DNA from: Antiquaquibacter soli
Lineage (GTDB): Bacteria; Actinomycetota; Actinomycetes; Actinomycetales; Microbacteriaceae
Assembly: GCF_030580675.1 (NCBI RefSeq)
Contig: NZ_JAUQUB010000001.1
Location: forward strand, 992,001-1,056,000
Length of the DNA: 64,000 nt
Direction of reading: 5' to 3'
This document shows positions 42,193 through 51,222 of the stretch, piece by piece. Position 1 is the stretch's first letter; each line of letters opens with the position of its first letter. Below the pieces are notes generated by a model, which did no database searches, was not told the DNA's origin, and saw nothing but the letters and a program-made list of their open reading frames with translations. Made by a program: the position numbers and the translations under genes.

Positions 42193-44880
42193 GTGGCTAA
42201 CCCACGCGTGCACGAGATCGCTTCCGAGCTCGGCATCGAATCGAAGATCGTCCTTGAGAAGCTCAAGGAGATGGGCGAGTTCGTCAAGGGACCGTCCTCC
42301 AGCATCGCCCCGCCCGTCGCGCGGCGAGTGAAGGCCTCCCTCGAGGCCGACGGCATCAAGCCGGCCCCGGCCGCCGCGAAGCCGGCCGCCGCGCCGAAGG
42401 CGCCCAAGCCCGCCGCGCCCAAGCCGGCTCCCGCCGACGAGGTCGTCGAGGATGCGCCCGCCGCCCCCGCGCCGGCAGCGCCCCTCACGGTCGCCGAGCG
42501 CCAGGCTCAGGCCGAGGCGGCCGCGGCCGCGACCCCCGCGCCCTCCGACGCGCCGCGCCCGAGCGCCATCCCGCGCCCCGGCATCCCGCGCCCCGGCAAC
42601 AACCCGTTCTCGTCGAACCAGGGCATGCCGCGCCCCGGCGGTCCGCGCCCCGGCAACAACCCGTTCTCGTCGAACCAGGGCATGGCGCGTCCCGGCCAGC
42701 CCGGTCCGCGCCCGCAGGCTCCTCGCCCCGGCAGCCCGCGTCCCGGCAACTTCCAGCAGCGCCCCGGTGGTCCGGGCGGCAACTTCCAGCAGCGTCCCGG
42801 CGGCCCGCGCCCCGCGGGCGCCGGCGGCGGCTTCCGCCCCGGTGGAGCAGGTGGCGCCGGGGGCAACAACTTCGGCCCGAACCGTCCCCCGGCAGGCGGC
42901 GGCGGTCGTGGTCGCGGTCCGGGCGGCGGCACGGCTGGCGCGTTCGGCCGTGGCGGCGGCAAGTCCAAGGCCCGCAAGTCGAAGCGGACGAAGCGCGCCG
43001 AGTTCGAGATGCGGGAGGCTCCGTCGCTCGGCGGCGTGACCGTTCCCCGCGGTGACGGCACCACGGTCATCCGGCTCCGTCGAGGCGCGTCGATCACCGA
43101 CCTCGCCGACAAGATCGAGACGCTGACCAACATCACCGTCCAGCCCGGCAGCCTCGTGACCGCGCTCTTCCACCTCGGTGAGATGGCGACGGCGACCGAG
43201 TCCCTCGACGAGGCGACGTTCACGATCCTCGGCGAGGAGTTCGGCTACCGCATCCAGGTCGTCTCCCCGGAGGACGAGGACAAGGAGCTCCTCGCGGGCT
43301 TCGACCTCGACCTCGAGCAGGAGCTCGAGGACGAGACCGACGAGGACCTCGAGATCCGTCCCCCCGTCGTGACCGTCATGGGTCACGTCGACCACGGTAA
43401 GACGAAGCTGCTCGACGCGATCCGCCAGGCGAACGTCGTCGCGGGTGAGGCCGGCGGCATCACCCAGCACATCGGTGCCTACCAGGTCTGGACGGAGCAC
43501 GAGGGCATCGAGCGTGCCATCACCTTCATCGACACCCCGGGTCACGAGGCGTTCACCGCCATGCGTGCCCGCGGCGCCCAGGTCACCGACCTCGCCATCC
43601 TCGTGGTCGCGGCCGACGACGGCATCATGCCGCAGACGGTGGAGGCGCTCAACCACGCCCAGGCGGCCGGTGTGCCGATCGTCGTCGCAGTCAACAAGGT
43701 CGACAAGGAGGGGGCCAACCCCGCCAAGGTGCGCCAGCAGCTCACCGAGTTCGGCCTCGTCGCCGAGGAGTACGGCGGCGACACGATGTTCGTGGATGTC
43801 TCGGCCCTCAACAAGCTCGGCATCGACGACCTGCTCGACGCGGTGCTCCTCACCGCGGACGCCGGTCTCGACCTGCGCTCGAACCCCAACAAGGACGCGC
43901 GCGGCGTCGCCATCGAGGCGAAGCTCGACAAGGGGCGCGGCGCCGTGGCGACCGTGCTCATCCAGTCGGGAACGCTGCGCGTCGGCGACGCGATCGTCGC
44001 GGGAACGGCCTACGGCCGCGTCCGCGCGATGATGGACGAGAACGGCGACCCGGTCGAGGAGGCCTACCCCTCGCGTCCCGTGCAGGTGCAGGGTCTGTCG
44101 ACCGTGCCTCGCGCCGGCGACACGTTCATCGTGACCGAGGAGGACCGCACGGCCCGCCAGATCGCGGAGAAGCGCGAGGCCGTCGAGCGCAACGCCCAGC
44201 TGGCCAAGGCCCGCAAGCGCATCTCGCTCGAGGACTTCACGCGCTCGCTCGCCGAGGGCAAGGTCGACTCGCTCAACCTCATCATCAAGGGTGACGTCTC
44301 CGGTGCCGTCGAGGCGCTCGAGGAGGCGCTGCTCAAGATCGAGGTCGACGACAGCGTCCAGCTGCGCATCCTGCACCGCGGCGTCGGTGCGGTCACGGAG
44401 TCCGACGTGGACCTCGCGACGATCGACAACGCGATCGTCATCGGCTTCAACGTCCGCCCGGACGTCAAGGCCCGCGAGCGCGCCGCGCGCGAGGGGATCG
44501 ACATCCGGTTCTACTCGGTCATCTACTCGGCGCTCGAGGACATCGAGAACTCGCTCAAGGGCATGCTCAAGCCGGAGTACGAGGAGGTCCAGTCGGGCCT
44601 CGCGGAGATCCGGGAGATCTTCCGCTCGTCGAAGGTCGGCAACATCGCCGGTGTGCTGGTGCGCTCGGGCACGATCACGAGGAATGCGAAGGCGCGCGTC
44701 ATCCGCGATGGCGTCGTCGTCGGCGACAACCTGGCGATCGACTCGCTGCGCCGCTTCAAGGACGACGTGACCGAGGTCCGCGAGGGCTTCGAGTGCGGAA
44801 TCGGCCTCGGCAAGTTCAACGACATCCAGATCGGCGACGAGATCGAGACCATCGAGATGAAGGAGAAGCCCCGCGTCTGA
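42193..44880 (+). CDS. infB: Translation initiation factor IF-2
   Basis: An 895-aa IF-2. An N-terminal IF2_N domain ([24 protein letters not shown]) is followed by a low-complexity Ala/Pro/Gly/Arg-rich linker (about 57-285) with an exact repeated block. The GTPase domain starts with GHVDHGKTK at residue 397, with DTPGHEAF and NKVDKEG. Domains II-IV complete the protein. GTG 42193 has AGGAG upstream; the overlapping ATG at 42191 is out of frame. It positions initiator tRNA on the ribosome. Confidence 0.96.
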   Translation: MANPRVHEIASELGIESKIVLEKLKEMGEFVKGPSSSIAPPVARRVKASLEADGIKPAPAAAKPAAAPKAPKPAAPKPAPADEVVEDAPAAPAPAAPLTVAERQAQAEAAAAATPAPSDAPRPSAIPRPGIPRPGNNPFSSNQGMPRPGGPRPGNNPFSSNQGMARPGQPGPRPQAPRPGSPRPGNFQQRPGGPGGNFQQRPGGPRPAGAGGGFRPGGAGGAGGNNFGPNRPPAGGGGRGRGPGGGTAGAFGRGGGKSKARKSKRTKRAEFEMREAPSLGGVTVPRGDGTTVIRLRRGASITDLADKIETLTNITVQPGSLVTALFHLGEMATATESLDEATFTILGEEFGYRIQVVSPEDEDKELLAGFDLDLEQELEDETDEDLEIRPPVVTVMGHVDHGKTKLLDAIRQANVVAGEAGGITQHIGAYQVWTEHEGIERAITFIDTPGHEAFTAMRARGAQVTDLAILVVAADDGIMPQTVEALNHAQAAGVPIVVAVNKVDKEGANPAKVRQQLTEFGLVAEEYGGDTMFVDVSALNKLGIDDLLDAVLLTADAGLDLRSNPNKDARGVAIEAKLDKGRGAVATVLIQSGTLRVGDAIVAGTAYGRVRAMMDENGDPVEEAYPSRPVQVQGLSTVPRAGDTFIVTEEDRTARQIAEKREAVERNAQLAKARKRISLEDFTRSLAEGKVDSLNLIIKGDVSGAVEALEEALLKIEVDDSVQLRILHRGVGAVTESDVDLATIDNAIVIGFNVRPDVKARERAAREGIDIRFYSVIYSALEDIENSLKGMLKPEYEEVQSGLAEIREIFRSSKVGNIAGVLVRSGTITRNAKARVIRDGVVVGDNLAIDSLRRFKDDVTEVREGFECGIGLGKFNDIQIGDEIETIEMKEKPRV
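42586..42684 (+). repeat. In-frame tandem repeat in infB linker
   Basis: Two copies of a 42-bp block (42586-42627 and 42643-42684, offset 57 bp) encode [14 protein letters not shown] twice. The multiple-of-three spacing keeps the frame, so length variation here would be tolerated. Confidence 0.8.
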
Positions 44881-44906
44881 CGCGAGGCTCGCGGGCTGGA
44901 GGACGC

Positions 44907-45350
44907 ATGGCTGACGCAGCACGGGCGGCGAAGATGGCCGACCGGATCAAGGTCATCGTGGCGAAGACCCTCGAGCGCGGGATCAAAGATCCCCGCCTCG
45001 GGTTCGTCACGATCACCGATGTCCGCGTCACCGGCGACCTCCAGCACGCGACCGTCTTCTACACGGTGTACGGCTCCGACGAGGAGCGCGCCGACACGGC
45101 AGCGGCCCTCAAGTCGGCGACGGGGATGCTGCGCAGCGAGGTCGGCAAGAACCTCACCGCGCGGCTCACCCCGTCGCTCGAGTTCGTGGCCGACGCCATT
45201 CCCGAGAACGCGCGGATCATCGACTCGCTCCTGAGCGAAGCGGCCGCGCGCGACGCGGAGGTGGAGTCGCTCGCGCGCTCGGCGACCTATGCCGGTGACG
45301 AGGACCCGTACGTCAAGCCGCGGGTGATCGACGACGAGGACGAGGACTGA
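44907..45350 (+). CDS. rbfA: Ribosome-binding factor A
   Basis: A 147-aa RbfA, a KH-type factor for maturation of the 30S subunit. The core reads [22 protein letters not shown] and [16 protein letters not shown], and the acidic tail is typical. ATG 44907 has GGAGG upstream. Last gene of the nusA operon. Confidence 0.93.
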   Translation: MADAARAAKMADRIKVIVAKTLERGIKDPRLGFVTITDVRVTGDLQHATVFYTVYGSDEERADTAAALKSATGMLRSEVGKNLTARLTPSLEFVADAIPENARIIDSLLSEAAARDAEVESLARSATYAGDEDPYVKPRVIDDEDED

Positions 45351-45366
45351 GCGTCAACGCCACGGC

Positions 45367-45657
45367 TCAGCCGAGCATCCTGATCAGCAGCATGAACCAG
45401 ATCGGGTTGATCAGGATGCTCACCACGAGCACCGCGATGGCCCCGCCCTTCGGTCGCGCCCGCGCCACCCACCAGATCGCCGCCGCAGTCGTCACCGCGC
45501 CGACGATCGCCTCGGCGAGGAAGAACCGGTAGACCCGGTCCCCCGACTCGTACGTGAAGCCGGCGAAGGCGAACCCGGCGAGGACGATCATCGCGGGGAG
45601 GCCGACGAGGGCGATCGTGCGGGGGACCAGGGTTCCGCGAGCGGGAGCATCCGTCAT
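45367..45657 (-). CDS. Small membrane protein, three predicted helices
   Basis: A 96-aa protein with about three hydrophobic helices (TIALVGLPAMIVLAGFAFAGF, FLAEAIVGAVTTAAAIWWVA and GAIAVLVVSILINPIWFML). No functional motif is seen. ATG 45657 is exactly 7 nt after a TAGGCT box. Convergent with rbfA 17 bp away. Confidence 0.7.
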   Translation of the reverse strand: MTDAPARGTLVPRTIALVGLPAMIVLAGFAFAGFTYESGDRVYRFFLAEAIVGAVTTAAAIWWVARARPKGGAIAVLVVSILINPIWFMLLIRMLG

Positions 45658-45664
45658 GGCGGCG

Positions 45665-45670
45665 AGCCTA
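45665..45670 (-). promoter_or_regulatory. Leaderless -10 box of the 45657 gene
   Basis: TAGGCT on the minus strand, 7 nt before ATG 45657. Confidence 0.5.
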
Positions 45671-45680
45671 GCGCCCGGCG

Positions 45681-46145
45681 CTACACGCCGCGCGGTTCGA
45701 GCGCGGTGCGGATCCGGTCGTCGAGGTACGCCTCGAGCGGAACGTCCGCGTCGGGGAGTCGTAGCACCGGGACGCCATCGCGGTCGACCACGCTGTCGCC
45801 GAGTGCGGGACGATAGCCGTGGTTCACCGACTCCCCGGGGGCGAACGGACCGCGGGCGGCGGCGCGCTGCAGCTCGCGGCGCGCCGCCTCGGCGGGGCTT
45901 TTGTTCGCCGCGAAGTCCTTCGGAACGATCGCGCGGGTCACCGTGCCGGTGGAGTACAGGGCGCCGTCGCGGCTGACGAGAAGGGCGCCGAGCCGCCAGG
46001 CCCGGCCCTTCGCGGTGAAGCGAGGCCCCCGAACGACCGGGCCGATGCGCTTCGCGGGTCGGAGCACGGCGAGCGCCTCGTCCGGAACGCCGCCGGACTC
46101 GAGTCGCTCCACGGCGCGCTGGAGCATCCTCTCCAGCGCGCTCAC
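45681..46145 (-). CDS. Conserved hypothetical protein coupled to the Nei/Fpg gene
   Basis: A 154-aa cytosolic protein I do not recognise. It has a helical N-terminus (LERMLQRAVERLESG) and a mixed core with GRAWRLGALLVSRDGALYSTG. GTG 46145 overlaps the stop of the Nei/Fpg gene (GTGA), so the two are translated together. Nearly 390 codons of upstream open frame are a shadow of that gene. A link to base-excision repair is only suggested by the coupling. Confidence 0.65.
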   Translation of the reverse strand: MSALERMLQRAVERLESGGVPDEALAVLRPAKRIGPVVRGPRFTAKGRAWRLGALLVSRDGALYSTGTVTRAIVPKDFAANKSPAEAARRELQRAAARGPFAPGESVNHGYRPALGDSVVDRDGVPVLRLPDADVPLEAYLDDRIRTALEPRGV

Positions 46146-47023
46146 TTGAGGAGCCTCGAGAGCACTCGGTCTGCGAGCGGCTTGCCGCCCGTCTGGCACG
46201 TCGGGCAGTACTGCAGCGACGAATCGGAGTAGGTGACCTGTCGAATCGTGTCGCCGCACACGGGGCATGCCTCTCCCGTGCGGCCGTGGACCCGCAGGTT
46301 GGTCTTCTTCTCCGCCTTGAGCTCCGAGGCGGCGAGTCCGTCGGCGCGGTCGATCGCCGCCTGCAGGGTCTCGTGGATCGCGTCGTAGAGCCGGGCAGAC
46401 TCCTCCTCGGCCATGTCGGCCGGCTTGAACGGGGACATCCTGGCCACGTGCAGGATCTCGTCGGAGTAGGCGTTGCCGATGCCGGCGATGAGCGCCTGAT
46501 TGCGCAGTACCCCCTTGATCTGCGACCGGCCGGCGGCGGCCAGGATGGCGCGGAACGCCTCCACGGTGAACCGTGGTGAGAGGGGGTCGGGGCCGAGCGT
46601 CCGCACGCGATCCACGTCCATCGGCGAGCGCACCACGTGGATGGCGAGGCTCTTCTTCGTCCCTGCCTCGGTGAGGTCGAAGCCGCTGCCCGTCGATACG
46701 GCCGAGTCGTCGTCGGCGAGCACGAGCCGCGCGGCGAGCGGGCCGCGGTTCGGCCGGCCGGAGGACTGCGGCGCCGACTCCCGCCAGCGCAGCCAGCCGG
46801 CTCGAGCGAGGTGGATGAGCACGTGGAGGTCGCCGATCTCGAGGTCGAGGTACTTGCCGTGCCGGTCGACCCCGCGCACGACCTGCCCCTCGAGGGCGGA
46901 GACCGGCGGGTCGAAGGTCTTGAGGGCCGAGAACGCCACGATCTCGAGCCGCTTCACCGTGCGACCGATGAGCCGCGCGCGCAAGTCGGTGACGAGGGCG
47001 TGGACTTCGGGCAGCTCGGGCAC
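46142..47023 (-). CDS. Fpg/Nei family DNA glycosylase
   Basis: A 293-aa formamidopyrimidine/endonuclease VIII family enzyme. It begins PELPEV (Pro 2/Glu 3 catalytic), has the helix-two-turn-helix LRNQALIAGIGNAYSDEI and a zinc finger at the C-terminus (CPVCG ... CPTCQ). It removes oxidised bases and nicks at the abasic site. Fpg and Nei subtype cannot be settled by eye. The GTG at 47023 faces a divergent gene 39 bp away with a weak CACACT -10 box. Confidence 0.92.
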   Translation of the reverse strand: MPELPEVHALVTDLRARLIGRTVKRLEIVAFSALKTFDPPVSALEGQVVRGVDRHGKYLDLEIGDLHVLIHLARAGWLRWRESAPQSSGRPNRGPLAARLVLADDDSAVSTGSGFDLTEAGTKKSLAIHVVRSPMDVDRVRTLGPDPLSPRFTVEAFRAILAAAGRSQIKGVLRNQALIAGIGNAYSDEILHVARMSPFKPADMAEEESARLYDAIHETLQAAIDRADGLAASELKAEKKTNLRVHGRTGEACPVCGDTIRQVTYSDSSLQYCPTCQTGGKPLADRVLSRLLK

Positions 47024-47029
47024 GACTCC

Positions 47030-47035
47030 AGTGTG
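47030..47035 (-). promoter_or_regulatory. Weak leaderless -10 box of the Fpg/Nei gene
   Basis: CACACT on the minus strand, 6 nt before GTG 47023. It matches TANNNT at the second and last positions only. Confidence 0.3.
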
Positions 47036-47049
47036 CGCCAGTCGGATGA

Positions 47050-47055
47050 CAGAAT
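47050..47055 (+). promoter_or_regulatory. Leaderless -10 box of the 47062 gene
   Basis: CAGAAT, 6 nt before GTG 47062. Confidence 0.4.
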
Positions 47056-47061
47056 GCCAGC

Positions 47062-47724
47062 GTGAGCAGACTGCGAGTGCACAACCTGGCCATCTCCCTC
47101 GACGGATTCGCGACGGGGGAGGGCCAATCGCTCGAGGCGCCGTTCGGGCACGCCGACGGCCGACTCATGGAGTGGTTCTTCCCGACCCGCACGTTCGTGT
47201 CGATGTCGGGGCACGAGTCCGAAGCGGTCGGGACGGGCACGACCGGTCTCGACGACGAGTTCGCCTCTCGCTGGGGCCACGGGATCGGCGCGGAGATCAT
47301 GGGGCGCAACAAGTTCGGGCCCCAGCGCGGCCCGTGGCAGGATCACGAGTGGGAGGGCTGGTGGGGTCCGGAGCCCCCGTTCCACTCGCCCGTCGTCGTG
47401 CTCACCCATCACGAGCGGCCCGACCTCGTGCTCGGGGACACGACGTTCTTCTTCCGCTCCCTGACTCCGGCGGACGCGCTCGCCCTCGCGACCGAGCTCG
47501 CCGGCGGCCTCGATGTGCGGCTCGGGGGTGGACCGACGGTCGTGCGCGAGTTCTTGGAGGCCGACCTCGTCGACCACCTGCACCTCGTTGTCGTCCCGAT
47601 CGTCCTCGGCCGGGGCGAGCGGCTCTGGGACGGGCTCGAGGGCCTCGAGGAGCGCTTCGACATCGAGTCGACCGCGTCCCCCTCCGGGGTCGTTCACGTC
47701 GTGCTGTCGCGCAGGCCCCGCTAG
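47062..47724 (+). CDS. RibD C-terminal/dihydrofolate reductase-like protein
   Basis: A 220-aa protein with the DHFR-like RibD_C fold: VHNLAISLDGFATG at the start, AEIMGRNKFG and the nucleotide-binding DVRLGGGPTVVREFLEADLVDHL, ending with PIVLGRGERLWDGL. These proteins are NADPH-dependent reductases of uncertain substrate. It overlaps MutY convergently by 4 bp. Confidence 0.82.
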   Translation: MSRLRVHNLAISLDGFATGEGQSLEAPFGHADGRLMEWFFPTRTFVSMSGHESEAVGTGTTGLDDEFASRWGHGIGAEIMGRNKFGPQRGPWQDHEWEGWWGPEPPFHSPVVVLTHHERPDLVLGDTTFFFRSLTPADALALATELAGGLDVRLGGGPTVVREFLEADLVDHLHLVVVPIVLGRGERLWDGLEGLEERFDIESTASPSGVVHVVLSRRPR

Positions 47725-48584
47725 GGCAGCTCGAATCCGTCGTCCCCCGCAACGACGAGGCCGTCGGCGATCAGTCCCGCGAGAGCGCGGTCGCGCTGCG
47801 CGGCATCCGGCCACAGCTGCTCGATCTCGAGAGCGGTGACGGGGATGTCGCTGCCCCTCAGCTCCGCCATGATGAGGCCGCGCACCTGGCGGTCGCTGCC
47901 CTCGAACCTCTTCTGCGCTGCCGCTTTCGGTCCCTCGTACGGCGGGTACCCCGCGGCGCGCCACGCGCACGAGTCCACGAGCGGGCACGCGTCGCAGCGC
48001 GGTGCGCGCGCCGTGCAGACCACCGCCCCGAGCTCCATGACGGCCGCGTTCGTCAGCTGGGCGGCGGCCGGGTCGATCGGCAGCACGGCTTCCATCGCCG
48101 CGAGATCGCGCCGGGTCGACGGCGGACCGGCCTCACCCCGCCCTGCCACGGCGCGAGCGAGCACTCGCCGCACGTTCGTGTCGACGACGGGGTGCCGCAT
48201 CCCGTAGGCGAACGACGCGACCGCGCGAGCCGTGTAGTCGCCGATCCCGGGGAGGGTCAGGAGGTCGCCGACGTCGGAGGGCACCACGTTGCCGTGGCGC
48301 TCGGCGATCACCGTCGCGGCCGCGTGGAGGTTGAGCGCGCGGCGCGGGTAGCCGAGCCGCTCCCACGCGCGAACGGCGTCGCCGGGGGGAGAGGCGGCGA
48401 GGTCGGCGGGGGTCGGCCAGCGCTCGAGCCACTGCTCCAGTCGCGGGATGACGCGCACCACGGGCGTCTGCTGGAGCATGATCTCGCTCACGAGGATGCC
48501 CCACGCTCCGAACCCCTCGCGGCGCCACGGGAGGTCGCGCCGGTTCTGCAGGAACCAGGCGCCGACGGCCTCAGCGATGCTCAC
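47721..48584 (-). CDS. mutY: A/G-specific adenine glycosylase
   Basis: A 287-aa MutY. Visible are SEIMLQQTPV with the catalytic Glu, the HhH motif LTLPGIGDYTA, VVDTNVRRVL with the catalytic Asp, and the 4Fe-4S loop CTARAPRCDACPLVDSC. It removes adenine mispaired with 8-oxoguanine. It is shorter than E. coli MutY (350 aa), as the C-terminal MutT-like domain is reduced to a small tail, usual in actinobacteria. GTG 48584. Confidence 0.9.
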   Translation of the reverse strand: MSIAEAVGAWFLQNRRDLPWRREGFGAWGILVSEIMLQQTPVVRVIPRLEQWLERWPTPADLAASPPGDAVRAWERLGYPRRALNLHAAATVIAERHGNVVPSDVGDLLTLPGIGDYTARAVASFAYGMRHPVVDTNVRRVLARAVAGRGEAGPPSTRRDLAAMEAVLPIDPAAAQLTNAAVMELGAVVCTARAPRCDACPLVDSCAWRAAGYPPYEGPKAAAQKRFEGSDRQVRGLIMAELRGSDIPVTALEIEQLWPDAAQRDRALAGLIADGLVVAGDDGFELP

Positions 48585-48590
48585 CGCACC

Positions 48591-48596
48591 ACCCTA
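48591..48596 (-). promoter_or_regulatory. Leaderless -10 box of mutY, overlapping a divergent -10
   Basis: TAGGGT on the minus strand, 6 nt before the mutY GTG. Its first two bases lie within the divergent TAAACT box. Confidence 0.5.
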
Positions 48597-48600
48597 AACT
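48595..48600 (+). promoter_or_regulatory. Leaderless -10 box of the 48608 gene
   Basis: TAAACT, 7 nt before ATG 48608. It shares the dinucleotide 48595-48596 with the mutY -10, so the two polymerases would exclude each other. Confidence 0.5.
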
Positions 48601-48607
48601 GGGCGCT

Positions 48608-49267
48608 ATGCCGCACTGGACTGCCGAGAGGCGCGCCGCCTTCGACGCGCTCGCCGACGAATTCCTCGCCAATTACGGCAAGGGCCGCACCCTCCTCGCC
48701 GTGGACGGCATCGACGGGGCCGGCAAGCGCCCGTTCGCGGATGCCCTGGCCGAGCGACTGGGTCGCGGCGGGCACGCGGTGTTCCGGGCATCCGTCGACC
48801 GCTTCCACCGACCGCGCGCGGAGCGCTACGCCCGCGGCGTGGACTCGGCCGAGGGCTACTACTACGACTCCTTCGACTACGAGCTGTTCCGTCGCGTGCT
48901 CATCGAGCCGTTCCGGCTGGGCGGCAGCGCGGGCTTCGTCACCGCGGCGTTCGACGTGGAGCGCGACGTGCCGATCGAGATGCAGTGGCAGACGGGCCCG
49001 CAGGACGCGACCCTCGTCGTCGACGGCGCCTTCCTCAACCGGCCCGAGTTGCGCGGCCTCTGGAACTACTCGATCTGGCTCGAGGCCGACGCCGACGCGG
49101 CGTGGGCCCGGCTGCTCGAGCTCGACGGCCCCGCGGGGCAGAGCCCGCGCTATCCCGGTGGACAGAAGCTCTACCTCGCCGAGGCGAACCCCCGGGCGCG
49201 CGCGACGGCGATCGTCGACAACTCCGACCCGGAGCTCCCGGTCAGGGTGTTCGCCGACTCCTGCTGA
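48608..49267 (+). CDS. P-loop kinase of the uridine-kinase type with an altered Walker A
   Basis: A 219-aa nucleoside/nucleotide-kinase-like P-loop protein. The Walker A reads GIDGAGKR (residues 34-41): the Ser/Thr that normally follows Lys and binds Mg2+ is Arg. FRASVDRFHRPRAERYARG resembles the substrate-binding part of uridine kinases. If the substitution is real, nucleotide hydrolysis may be reduced or lost. A one-codon sequencing change cannot be excluded. Convergent overlap of 26 bp with the ketopantoate reductase-like gene. Confidence 0.78.
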   Translation: MPHWTAERRAAFDALADEFLANYGKGRTLLAVDGIDGAGKRPFADALAERLGRGGHAVFRASVDRFHRPRAERYARGVDSAEGYYYDSFDYELFRRVLIEPFRLGGSAGFVTAAFDVERDVPIEMQWQTGPQDATLVVDGAFLNRPELRGLWNYSIWLEADADAAWARLLELDGPAGQSPRYPGGQKLYLAEANPRARATAIVDNSDPELPVRVFADSC

Positions 49268-50240
49268 CCACCTCGTCGGGGGTGAAGAATCGCCCCGACT
49301 CCTCGACCTCGTGCACGAGCTGCACGAGCAGCGCATTCACGGGTGCCGGTCGTCCGAGCGCCTCCGCGGCGCGGACCACGGCCCCATTGAGGTGATCGAT
49401 CTCGGTCGCCTGCCCGCGCCGGATGCTCTGCAGCGTCGATCCCGGATTCGGCACTCGGCCCATGCGTCGTGCCATGAGCCGCGGCAGCACCTCTCCCGCC
49501 CACAGCGGCGCGATGGAGAACCACCACAGCGCTCGGCGGCCGAGACCCTGGAGCTTCTCGAAGCGCACGCGCGAGGCGCGGCCCACGCGCACCGCCTCGC
49601 GGATGCTCGCCGTCATCAGTCGACGCAAGCCGCGGTGGGCCACGACCTCCTGGACGCTGAGACCGGTGATCGCGGGCAGCGCGTTGACCTGGTTGATGAT
49701 GAGCTTGGTCCACTGGGCGCCGGCGAAGTTGGTGAGGACGACCATCGGCATCACCTCGCCGAGGATGCGTGCGACGTACCGGGCGGGCACGTCGTCGTCG
49801 CCGAGCACCCCCACGTAGGTCGGCCCCGGCGTCGTGACGCTCACCTCGCCGGGGGAGAGATAGCTCGCCGCGAAGGTCGCGAGGCCGCCGACGATGTCGG
49901 AGCGCGGCGATGCGGCCGCCGCAGCCGCCACCCCGTCGAGGCCGTTCTGGACGACGAGCACCGGGATTCCGCGCAACAGCCGGATGTTCTCGCGGATGGC
50001 GGCGGGCGCGTCCTGCGCCTTCGTGGCGACCACGGCGAGCTCGGGGGCGCGCGTCAGCACGTCGCCCGCCTCGACGACGGCGACGTGCTCGCCCCAACCG
50101 CCGGAGAGCCGGAGGCCCGACTCGCCGATCGCCTCGAGGTGCGCACCCCGAGCGGTGACCTCGACGTCGTGGCCGGCACGGTCGAGCAGTGCGGCGATGA
50201 CGCCGCCGACCGCTCCCGCACCGATGACGCCTACCCGCAT
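49242..50240 (-). CDS. Ketopantoate reductase family protein (ApbA/PanE)
   Basis: A 332-aa NADPH-dependent reductase of the PanE family: MRVGVIGAGAVGGVIAALL at the N-terminus, AVVATKAQDAPAAI, VVQNGLDG, and the catalytic Lys/Asn in QWTKLIINQVNALPAITG. It may reduce 2-dehydropantoate in pantothenate synthesis, but paralogues are common. ATG 50240 is 7 nt after a TAGGAT box. Confidence 0.85.
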   Translation of the reverse strand: MRVGVIGAGAVGGVIAALLDRAGHDVEVTARGAHLEAIGESGLRLSGGWGEHVAVVEAGDVLTRAPELAVVATKAQDAPAAIRENIRLLRGIPVLVVQNGLDGVAAAAAASPRSDIVGGLATFAASYLSPGEVSVTTPGPTYVGVLGDDDVPARYVARILGEVMPMVVLTNFAGAQWTKLIINQVNALPAITGLSVQEVVAHRGLRRLMTASIREAVRVGRASRVRFEKLQGLGRRALWWFSIAPLWAGEVLPRLMARRMGRVPNPGSTLQSIRRGQATEIDHLNGAVVRAAEALGRPAPVNALLVQLVHEVEESGRFFTPDEVVSRSRRTP

Positions 50241-50247
50241 GCCACTG

Positions 50248-50253
50248 ATCCTA
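50248..50253 (-). promoter_or_regulatory. Leaderless -10 box of the PanE-like gene
   Basis: TAGGAT on the minus strand, 7 nt before ATG 50240. The identical hexamer serves the divergent truB 27 bp away. Confidence 0.5.
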
Positions 50254-50279
50254 CTGACCGGCGGGAGCGGGCCGCCGAG

Positions 50280-50285
50280 TAGGAT
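50280..50285 (+). promoter_or_regulatory. Leaderless -10 box of truB
   Basis: TAGGAT, 7 nt before ATG 50293. Confidence 0.5.
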
Positions 50286-50292
50286 CGGTGGC

Positions 50293-51222
50293 ATGGAGGC
50301 CGGGCGGGATCGAGCGCAGGCCGCCGCCCACACGCCGCCCTCGGGCATCCTGCTCGTCGACAAGCCGGGCGGGATCACGAGCCACGACGTGGTGTCGCGG
50401 GCCCGCCGTGCCCTCGGCACGCGCAAGGTCGGGCACGCCGGAACCCTCGACCCGATGGCGACGGGATTGCTCATCCTCGGTGTCGGGGCATCCACCCGCC
50501 TGCTGACCTGGATCGTGGGCGCCGACAAGACCTACGAGGCGACCATCCGGTTGGGCGCCGCGTCGAGCACCGACGACGCCGAGGGGCAGCTCGGGCCCGA
50601 GGCATCCGCGACGGCGCTCGGCGAGGCCACGGACGAGCGCATCAGCGCGGGCGTCGCCGCGCTCACGGGAGAGCTGCTCCAGCGCCCGAGCTCGGTGAGC
50701 GCGATCAAGGTCGACGGCAAGCGCGCCTATGCGCGGGTGCGCGAGGGCGAGGATGTCGTGCTCGAGCCCCGGTCGGTCACGGTCTCGAGGTTCGAGGTCC
50801 TCGGAATCGAGCGCGGGTCCCGCGCGACCGACGTGCGCGCCGTCGTCGAGTGCTCGTCAGGCACGTACATCCGCGCGCTCGCCCGCGACCTCGGCGAGGC
50901 ACTCGGCGTGGGCGGCCACCTCACCGCGCTGCGCCGCACCCGGATCGGCCCGTTCGAGGTGGCGGGAGCCGTGCGGCTGGAGGACGACCTGCCCGCCGCC
51001 CTGATGGATGCCGCGGCCGCAGCATCCCGATTGTTCCCCGTCGTCGTCCTCGACGCCGACCAGACTCGCGACCTCGCCCACGGCAAGCGAGTGCGGATCG
51101 ACGCCGCGGACGGGGCGCCCGTCGGCGCGCTCAGCCCCGACGGCCGCCTCCTCGGGCTCGTCGACCTGTCGGGAGGCGTCGCCCGCGTCCTCGTCAACTT
51201 CCCACCGGAGGCCTCGTCATGA
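50293..51222 (+). CDS. truB: tRNA pseudouridine(55) synthase
   Basis: A 309-aa TruB, which makes pseudouridine at position 55 of the T-loop. GILLVDKPGGITSHDVV and the catalytic Asp 53 in HAGTLDPMATG are clear. A C-terminal PUA-like part (DLAHGKRVRI) follows. ATG 50293 with a TAGGAT box. A membrane-protein gene overlaps its stop (ATGA), then ribF comes two genes later, as is common in actinobacteria. Confidence 0.94.
   Translation: MEAGRDRAQAAAHTPPSGILLVDKPGGITSHDVVSRARRALGTRKVGHAGTLDPMATGLLILGVGASTRLLTWIVGADKTYEATIRLGAASSTDDAEGQLGPEASATALGEATDERISAGVAALTGELLQRPSSVSAIKVDGKRAYARVREGEDVVLEPRSVTVSRFEVLGIERGSRATDVRAVVECSSGTYIRALARDLGEALGVGGHLTALRRTRIGPFEVAGAVRLEDDLPAALMDAAAAASRLFPVVVLDADQTRDLAHGKRVRIDAADGAPVGALSPDGRLLGLVDLSGGVARVLVNFPPEASS

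Noticed and set aside
42586-42684. Direct repeats that could look like the start of a CRISPR array
   Set aside because: Only two copies, in frame within the infB linker, with no spacer pattern.
42178-44922. A 914-codon open frame on the minus strand opposite infB
   Set aside because: It mirrors the strongly coding infB frame in GC-rich DNA. No protein family fits, and the composition (His/Asp/Leu/Arg-rich) is that of a shadow.
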